Positions 6,220 to 6,498 of a stretch of DNA of 6,498 bases are shown in pieces; positions within the stretch are counted from its first letter, which is position 1, and every line of letters starts with the position of its first letter. The position numbers were made by a program, and so were the translations under genes. The notes below the pieces were generated by a model. The model searched no databases. It saw only the letters and a list, made by a program, of their open reading frames with translations, and was not told the origin of the DNA. The stretch is from CAVAWX01 sp963642995 (GTDB lineage Bacteria > Actinomycetota > Coriobacteriia > Coriobacteriales > QAMH01), in contig CAVIIZ010000045.1 of assembly GCA_963642995.1 (NCBI GenBank), positions 1 through 6,498 of the forward strand, in the 5' to 3' direction.

Positions 6220-6498
6220 CTAGACGCTGTACATGAACTTGAAGACGTCCTCGCGCTGGATGCGCACCTGCACGCCCAGCTTCTCGCCGTCGGCAGACAA
6301 GCGCTCCTGCACCTCGTTGAAGCCGGCGACGTCTTCGTCGAGCGTGACGAGCATCGTCATCGAGAAGATGTCCTCCAGCACGTTTTGCCGGATGTCGTCG
6401 ATGTTGGCGCCGCACTCCGAAAGCGTCGTGGCGATGCGCGCGACGATGCCCTTGGTGTCTTGCCCCAACACGGTGACGACGGTCTTCGTTGCCTGCAT
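6220..6498 (-). CDS. ACT-domain protein, UPF0237 family
   Basis: This 92-residue protein is essentially one ACT domain, a small fold that usually binds amino acids or similar ligands and dimerises; the role of UPF0237 members is not established. The N-terminal TVVTVLGQDTKGIVARIATT (6-25) carries the glycine-containing turn and first helix of ACT domains. It is followed by GANIDDIRQNVLEDIFSMTM (30-49) and the family ending LGVQVRIQREDVFKFM (74-89). The length and both termini match the family, so the ATG at the right edge of the window is taken as the true start, although its ribosome site is outside. In other Gram-positive bacteria this gene is usually followed by a UPF0210 (PFL-family) gene; here a TarI-like gene comes next after 57 bp, so any functional tie is doubtful. 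Confidence 0.88.
   Translation of the reverse strand: MQATKTVVTVLGQDTKGIVARIATTLSECGANIDDIRQNVLEDIFSMTMLVTLDEDVAGFNEVQERLSADGEKLGVQVRIQREDVFKFMYSV

Noticed and set aside
5264..6415. A 383-codon - strand open frame covering the cytidylyltransferase in another frame
   Set aside because: It is rich in Arg, Gly and Ala, has no recognisable domain, and spans the ACT-cytidylyltransferase boundary, so it is a shadow frame.

Overview
This is a GC-rich (mostly about 65% G+C by eye) bacterial window with dense, short-spaced genes. It carries cell-surface glycopolymer genes and a small toxin-antitoxin pair. The combination of high GC, GTG/TTG starts, a TagF/TarF-type transferase, a TarI-type cytidylyltransferase and a UPF0237-type ACT protein suggests a Gram-positive actinobacterium, possibly of the Coriobacteriia/Eggerthellaceae. 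That placement is inference from gene content; there is no rRNA or marker gene to confirm it.

Layout: two gene strings converge on each other. On the + strand, 99-2324 encodes a large family 2 glycosyltransferase with an apparently degenerate second GT2-like module. It is followed 16 bp later by a CDP-glycerol/CDP-ribitol phosphotransferase (2341-3474). On the - strand, read from the right edge, come a small ACT-domain protein (6220-6498), an IspD/TarI-family cytidylyltransferase whose motifs favour TarI (5344-6162), and an extended SDR nucleotide-sugar epimerase/dehydratase (4308-5375) that overlaps the end of the cytidylyltransferase gene. Between the two strings sits a lower-GC two-gene cassette on the + strand: a BrnT-like toxin candidate starting at TTG (3629-3907) and a ribbon-helix-helix antitoxin (3921-4229). 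This cassette has its own promoter-like sequence and a possible operator.

How the genes may work together: the cytidylyltransferase would activate a polyol phosphate to a CDP-polyol. The CDP-polyol phosphotransferase would transfer polyol-phosphate onto an acceptor glycan at the membrane. The glycosyltransferase would build or decorate that glycan, and the SDR would supply or modify a nucleotide-linked sugar. This is a plausible teichoic-acid-like or capsule-like polymer module. The link of the ACT protein to it is unclear. No tRNA, rRNA, CRISPR array, insertion sequence or attachment site was seen.
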